In this document: positions 59,948 to 64,000 of the stretch, one piece after another
Layout of the letters: each line of letters begins with the position of its first letter
Numbering within the stretch: the stretch's first letter is position 1
From: Bacteroidales bacterium
GTDB taxonomy: Bacteria > Bacteroidota > Bacteroidia > Bacteroidales > UBA932
Reading direction: 5' to 3'
Length of the DNA: 64,000 bases
Assembly (NCBI GenBank): GCA_017469845.1
Contig: JAFUFP010000028.1
Span: 94,915-158,914, forward strand
Program-made: the position numbers and the translations under genes
Notes under the pieces: generated by a model
The model's input: only the letters and a program-made list of their open reading frames with translations
Database searches by the model: none
Told to the model about the DNA's origin: nothing

Positions 59948-61999
59948 CTATTTGCCGAGAATTGAACGGATCATATTCTCGTCAGCTTCATTGGGGAGGG
60001 TGACTTTGAGGAGGGGAGTCCGATCCATCTGACGGCGTATCGCCATACCGGCACCTTCATTCCTTGCCCAGCTTCTTCTGGCGATTCCGTTGTTGACGTC
60101 CCAGAACAGCATCGAAGAAATCCTTCTGTCGGCTTCGGCCGAGCCGTCGATCACCATTCCGAATCCTCCGTTTATCACTTCACCCCAACCGACACCTCCT
60201 CCGTTGTGTATCGATACCCATGTGGCTCCCCTGAAGGCGTCACCGATCACGTTCTGGATCGCCATGTCGGCTGTGAACTTGGATCCGTCGTAGATGTTGG
60301 AAGTCTCCCTGAATGGTGAATCGGTCCCGGAAACGTCATGATGGTCCCTGCCTAGGACTATCGGTGCCGTTATCCTTCCTTCGCGTATCGCCCTGTTGAA
60401 TTCAAGCGCTATCTTGGTCCTTCCCTCGCAGTCAGCATAGAGGATTCTGGCCTGCGAACCGACGACAAGATTGTTCCTTCCGGCCTCTTCGATCCAGTGG
60501 ATGTTGTCTTCCATCTGGGAGCGTATTTCCGTAGGGGAGGACTCCGCGATCCCCTTGAGGACATCAACCGCTATGCGGTCGGTCTTGGCCAGATCTTCCG
60601 GATCCTCTGACATGCATACCCATCTGAACGGTCCGAATCCGTAGTCGAAGTACATGGGGCCCATTATGTCCTGGACATAGGAAGGGTATCTGAATGTCCC
60701 GTCGGGACGCATGACATCCGCTCCCGCCCTTGAACTTTCGAGGAGGAAAGCGTTGCCGTAGTCGAAGAAATACATCCCTCTTTCCGCAAGGTGGTTGATG
60801 GCGGCCACGTGACGGCGGAGTGATGCCTGGACCGCTTCCTTGAACTTGGCCGGATCCTCGGCCATCATCTTCTTTGATTCTTCGAGGGAATATCCCACGG
60901 GATAATATCCTCCGGCCCAGGGGTTATGGAGAGATGTCTGGTCAGACCCGAGGTCGACCTTGATGCCTTCGTCGGCGAGTCTTTCCCACAGGTCAACGAC
61001 GTTTCCGACATAGGCGAGTGAGACGGTCTCTTTTCCGGAAGTCGCTTTCCTTATTCTGGATATCAGTTCGTCAAGGTCGGAATGCATCTCATCTACCCAT
61101 CCCTGCTCGTATCTTTTCGAAGCGGCGAGGGGATTGATTTCCGCTGTGACGCTGACCACTCCGGCGATGTTTCCGGCTTTGGGCTGGGCTCCGCTCATTC
61201 CGCCGAGACCCGCTGTGACGAAGAGCATGCCCGCCATGTTCTCCCTTGTCCCTTCGATTCCTTTGGCGCGGAGCTGTTTCCTTGCGGCATTCATCACCGT
61301 TATCGTAGTTCCGTGCACGATACCCTGGGGACCTATGTACATGTATGAACCGGCTGTCATCTGGCCGTACTGGGAAACTCCCAATGCGTTGAACCTTTCC
61401 CAGTCGTCCGGTTTGGAATAGTTGGGTATCACCATACCGTTGGTGACAACGACCCTGGGAGCGTCTTTGTGGCTCGGGAAAAGACCCATCGGATGGCCCG
61501 AGTACATGACTAGAGTCTGCTCATCCGTCATGGTGGCCAGATACTGCATCGTGAGACGGTACTGGGCCCAGTTCTGGAAGATGGCTCCGTTGCCTCCGTA
61601 GATGATGAGTTCATGGGGATGCTGCGCGACTCTTGGGTCGAGATTGTTCTGGATCATCGCCATGATTGCGGCAGCTTGTCTGGACTTGGCCGGATACTCG
61701 TCGATTGGACGGGCATACATCGGATAGTCGGGGCGGAACCGGTACATGTATATCCTGCCGTATTTCTCCAGTTCTTCGGAGAACTCACGGCAAAGGACTT
61801 CGTGGTGCTTGGCCGGGAAATATCGGAGAGCGTTCCTCAGGGCCAGCACCTTTTCCTCCGGTGAGAGGATGTCCTTTCTCTTCGGAGCATGGTTGACAGC
61901 GGTGTCATAGGGCTTGGGTGAAGGAAGGATGTCGGGAATGCCCCCGAGAATATCCTCCCGGAAATCTGCGTTGCTCATAGGTAGAATAGTATGGTTCAA
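59948..61999 (-). CDS. hutU: Urocanate hydratase
   Basis: 683 residues, longer than the ~560 of the enteric/Pseudomonas enzyme; both ends show additional sequence, as in other Bacteroidetes-type homologues (from memory, not searched). Motifs: IIYGGNGAIFQNWAQYRLT (~128), MYSGHPMGLFPSH, GTTITVMNAARKQL, FVTAGLGGMSGAQPKA, SDQTSLHNPWAGGYYPVG and VGWGEVINGGFG. Uses tightly bound NAD+ to turn urocanate into 4-imidazolone-5-propionate. Between ftcD (12-nt gap) and hutH (24-nt gap). Confidence 0.96.
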   Translation of the reverse strand: MNHTILPMSNADFREDILGGIPDILPSPKPYDTAVNHAPKRKDILSPEEKVLALRNALRYFPAKHHEVLCREFSEELEKYGRIYMYRFRPDYPMYARPIDEYPAKSRQAAAIMAMIQNNLDPRVAQHPHELIIYGGNGAIFQNWAQYRLTMQYLATMTDEQTLVMYSGHPMGLFPSHKDAPRVVVTNGMVIPNYSKPDDWERFNALGVSQYGQMTAGSYMYIGPQGIVHGTTITVMNAARKQLRAKGIEGTRENMAGMLFVTAGLGGMSGAQPKAGNIAGVVSVTAEINPLAASKRYEQGWVDEMHSDLDELISRIRKATSGKETVSLAYVGNVVDLWERLADEGIKVDLGSDQTSLHNPWAGGYYPVGYSLEESKKMMAEDPAKFKEAVQASLRRHVAAINHLAERGMYFFDYGNAFLLESSRAGADVMRPDGTFRYPSYVQDIMGPMYFDYGFGPFRWVCMSEDPEDLAKTDRIAVDVLKGIAESSPTEIRSQMEDNIHWIEEAGRNNLVVGSQARILYADCEGRTKIALEFNRAIREGRITAPIVLGRDHHDVSGTDSPFRETSNIYDGSKFTADMAIQNVIGDAFRGATWVSIHNGGGVGWGEVINGGFGMVIDGSAEADRRISSMLFWDVNNGIARRSWARNEGAGMAIRRQMDRTPLLKVTLPNEADENMIRSILGK

Positions 62000-62011
62000 T
62001 ATGCGGCCGGA

Positions 62012-63733
62012 TTATCCTTCGATTGAAGTGTTCACCTTGTCCAGAACTTCTTTTTCGAGGACTTCAGCTTCTTTTACGATGGAAAGGGCTTCATTCACCA
62101 AGGCGTCAGCCATGTCACGGTCTTTGAGTGAAGAAGCGTTGATGCGTACGTTGAGGCAGGCGCCTTTGACGGCGGCCGTGGCGGCGAGAGCTCCTACACC
62201 GGCATCTGAAGCGGATGCGGGATTTCCCTTGGATGCCATCTCGAGGGCGAGAGGGAGAGCCTTGAAGGCGGCTTTCATCGTCTTCAGAGGGACTTGTGCC
62301 GCATAAAGCGTAGCTTTTTCCATCGCTTCCGCTCTGGCCTCCTTTTCCTCAGGGGTGCCCTTAGGCATTGCGAGAACTGCCATTATCGCATCGAACGAGG
62401 CGGTGTCTTCATCAACGAGGGCGAGAAGTTCATCGGTGAGGGCTTGTCCTTTGACGGCTATGTCCGAGAATTCCTCCCAACGGTCATCCCAACCTCTCTT
62501 GTGTGCGGACAGGTTGGCTACCATTGTCGAAAGTGCCGCACCGAGTGCTCCCATGTATGCTGAAATGCTGCCGCCTCCGGGGGCGGGGGATTCGGAAGCG
62601 GTCTCTTTTGCGAACTCCTTGAGGTTCATCCTCACGAGCCTCTCTTTCTTCTTCATTTCCTCCGGATCCTCCATCAGGTATTCTATGACCTTCTCCTTCG
62701 GATCGAAGGGCTTGAGGTCGTCAAGCCCCATGGATTTGACGGCGATGCGGATTATTTCGCTTTCATCGATTCCGAGGGAACGCTGCTGTTTCCTTAGGAA
62801 ATATTTGCCCGCATCGACGAGGACTTTCTTCGGGACAAGTCCGACGATTTCGGTGCCGGTGACCCTCAGGCCCCTTGCGGAAGCAGCTCTGCAGACTTCT
62901 TCGAAAGCGATGTGCAGAGGAACGGCGTCGATGTCGGTTATGTTCATCGAGACCTGAGCGATGCCGTACTCGTCGATGAACCATCCGATGGCTTTGCAAC
63001 CCTTGAGAGTTCCCGGAATCCATATGGTCTGACCGTTTTCGTCCTTGAGCGGTTTGCCGGTGAGGGATCCGCCTTCGCGGGCGATCCTGCCTTTTTCCCT
63101 TACATCGAAAGCCACCGCCATTGCCCTTCTTGTGGACGTGGTGTTGAGATTGAAGTTCACTGCGATGAGGAAGTTCCTGGCGCCCACGTTGCTGGCTCCC
63201 GTCCTTGCCACTGTTTCATTGTACTCTTCGGGGCCGAAATCCGGTCTTCTTTCCGGGTCTTTGATCTTCTCGGGCAGAGCCTCGTATTCTCCGCTTCTGC
63301 AGACGGCGAGATTCTTCCTCTCCTTCTTGTATGCGCTCGCTTCGTAGCAGTAACAGGGTATGCCAAGTTCTTCGTACATCCTTTTGGCGAGGTCCCTGGC
63401 CAATGCGGCGCATTCTTCAAGGGTTATTCCCGATATGGGGATGAGGGGAAGTACGTCAGTTGAGCCGCTCCTGGGATGAGCTCCATGATGATGGCGCATG
63501 TCAATAAGACGTGATGCGGCTTCTGCACCCTTGAATGCGGCTTCGCATACCGCTTCGGGGCTGCCGACGAATGTAACGACGGTTCTGTTGGTGGCCTCAC
63601 CGGGATCCACGTTGAGGACTTTCACTTTCTCTCCTCCGAAAGAAGCGGAGGAAATCGCTTCCACTATTCCGTCAATTACGGATTTGTCCCTTCCTTCAGA
63701 ATAGTTGGGGACGCATTCGATGATTCTTGCCAT
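62012..63733 (-). CDS. ftcD: Bifunctional glutamate formimidoyltransferase / formimidoyl-THF cyclodeaminase
   Basis: 573 residues. N-terminal transferase domains (~1-330): CVPNYSEGRD, the catalytic-histidine stretch RHHHGAHPRSGSTDV (His81-83) and LNTTSTRRAMAVAF. C-terminal cyclodeaminase (~375-560): SPAPGGGSISAYMGALGAAL and an all-helical rest. It takes formiminoglutamate from HutI, gives glutamate, and passes the C1 unit to tetrahydrofolate, then to methenyl-THF with release of ammonia. The full-length fusion (also found in animals) means that no hutG is needed. First gene of the operon. Confidence 0.95.
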   Translation of the reverse strand: MARIIECVPNYSEGRDKSVIDGIVEAISSASFGGEKVKVLNVDPGEATNRTVVTFVGSPEAVCEAAFKGAEAASRLIDMRHHHGAHPRSGSTDVLPLIPISGITLEECAALARDLAKRMYEELGIPCYCYEASAYKKERKNLAVCRSGEYEALPEKIKDPERRPDFGPEEYNETVARTGASNVGARNFLIAVNFNLNTTSTRRAMAVAFDVREKGRIAREGGSLTGKPLKDENGQTIWIPGTLKGCKAIGWFIDEYGIAQVSMNITDIDAVPLHIAFEEVCRAASARGLRVTGTEIVGLVPKKVLVDAGKYFLRKQQRSLGIDESEIIRIAVKSMGLDDLKPFDPKEKVIEYLMEDPEEMKKKERLVRMNLKEFAKETASESPAPGGGSISAYMGALGAALSTMVANLSAHKRGWDDRWEEFSDIAVKGQALTDELLALVDEDTASFDAIMAVLAMPKGTPEEKEARAEAMEKATLYAAQVPLKTMKAAFKALPLALEMASKGNPASASDAGVGALAATAAVKGACLNVRINASSLKDRDMADALVNEALSIVKEAEVLEKEVLDKVNTSIEG

Positions 63734-63755
63734 TGGTTATCAGTTTAATACGGAC

Positions 63756-63784
63756 AATATGCGGATTATCCTGATCCGCATATT
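63756..63784. promoter_or_regulatory. Inverted repeat in the ftcD leader, candidate operator or RNA hairpin
   Basis: AATATGCGGAT (63756-63766) and ATCCGCATATT (63774-63784) are perfectly complementary, 23 nt before the ftcD ATG on the minus strand. There is no T-run, so a regulator site or 5'-UTR stem is more likely than a terminator. Confidence 0.5.
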
Positions 63785-63792
63785 TATTAATT

Positions 63793-63820
63793 TTCAATAA
63801 AAATACTACTTTTTATTGAA
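63793..63820. promoter_or_regulatory. AT-rich inverted repeat upstream of ftcD
   Basis: TTCAATAAAAA (63793-63803), TACTAC, TTTTTATTGAA (63810-63820): perfect 11-bp arms. It may be a weak terminator for the upstream antiporter gene or a second regulator site. No TAnnTTTG element was found for the hut operon in this gap. Confidence 0.45.
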
Positions 63821-63859
63821 TTATTTATCCAATGGGCCGAAAAATCTAACTTTTTGATA

Positions 63860-64000
63860 CTATTTTGCTAATTCTTCGTCATCTTTTCGCTTGACAATTT
63901 TGTATCCGATTGCCGCGATGGTGATGCTCATCAGAGGGCAAAGATAATTGAAAAAGCAGAAAGGCATGTAGGCGATGGTGGGTACACTGAGGATCGTTGC
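63860..64000 (-). CDS. C-terminal fragment of a probable NhaC-type Na+/H+ antiporter
   Basis: 46 codons plus stop (TAG at 63862-63860) run off the right edge. Translation gives a last hydrophobic segment, TIAYMPFCFFNYLCPLMS and ITIAAIGYKI, then a basic-acidic tail KRKDDEELAK. This ending resembles the C-terminus of Bacteroidetes NhaC-family antiporters, by eye only. It is in the same direction as ftcD, with a 126-nt gap holding two inverted repeats. Confidence 0.5.
   Translation of the reverse strand, partial: ATILSVPTIAYMPFCFFNYLCPLMSITIAAIGYKIVKRKDDEELAK

Overview
The window looks like chromosomal DNA from a gut-type Bacteroidales bacterium. The signs are many secreted glycoside hydrolases and lipoproteins, A-rich leaders without Shine-Dalgarno sequences, several TAnnTTTG-type -7 promoter elements, a Bacteroides-type rhaK-rhaI-rhaT cluster, and a histidine-degradation operon that ends in bifunctional FtcD. 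Genus cannot be fixed from the sequence. No rRNA, tRNA, CRISPR array, insertion sequence or integrase was seen.

Region 1 (1-25.4 kb, + strand) is a secreted carbohydrate-degradation block. It holds four family-106 alpha-L-rhamnosidase-type enzymes (the first cut by the window edge, one carrying an inserted LamG domain), a GH2 enzyme, two GH3 enzymes, a neutral-ceramidase-like protein, an alpha/beta-hydrolase esterase and a periplasmic metallo-beta-lactamase-fold protein. Terminator hairpins split it into several transcription units. There is no SusC/SusD pair here. Most of these unrelated enzymes carry Gly/Met/Pro/Gln-rich low-complexity inserts. A candidate small RNA (about 21567-21700) and a promoter-leader unit with no gene behind it (25611-25727) lie between genes.

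Region 2 (25.7-41.8 kb) is a rhamnose catabolic operon: rhaK, rhaI, rhaT, then a complete 2-oxo-acid dehydrogenase complex (E2, E3, fused E1 alpha/beta), a PHP-domain protein, a fused rhamnulose-1-phosphate aldolase/lactaldehyde dehydrogenase, a zinc alcohol dehydrogenase and a tandem class II aldolase whose second half has lost its metal ligands. It is preceded by a divergent NrtR/AraR-type Nudix-winged-helix regulator that reads as frameshifted, and by a perfect 16-bp palindrome just upstream of the rhaK promoter. Together regions 1 and 2 suggest release of rhamnose from a rhamnose-rich glycan and its conversion to DHAP, C3 products and possibly acetyl-CoA.

Region 3 (41.9-48.1 kb, - strand) holds a lytic transglycosylase, an SIS-domain sugar isomerase / lipoate-protein ligase / short-chain dehydrogenase operon, and an operon of a YqiA-like esterase, a glycosyltransferase and a Stealth-type phosphotransferase. 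Region 4 (48.2-49.5 kb, +) has two adjacent DUF4230 proteins. Region 5 (49.6-56.0 kb, -) has GH3, a CE1-type esterase, a beta-propeller lactonase and a TGS-uridine kinase. Region 6 (56.1-63.9 kb, -) has an AraC-type regulator and ftcD-hutU-hutH-hutI, which turn histidine into glutamate and a folate-bound C1 unit. The right edge contains the C-terminus of a probable NhaC-type antiporter.
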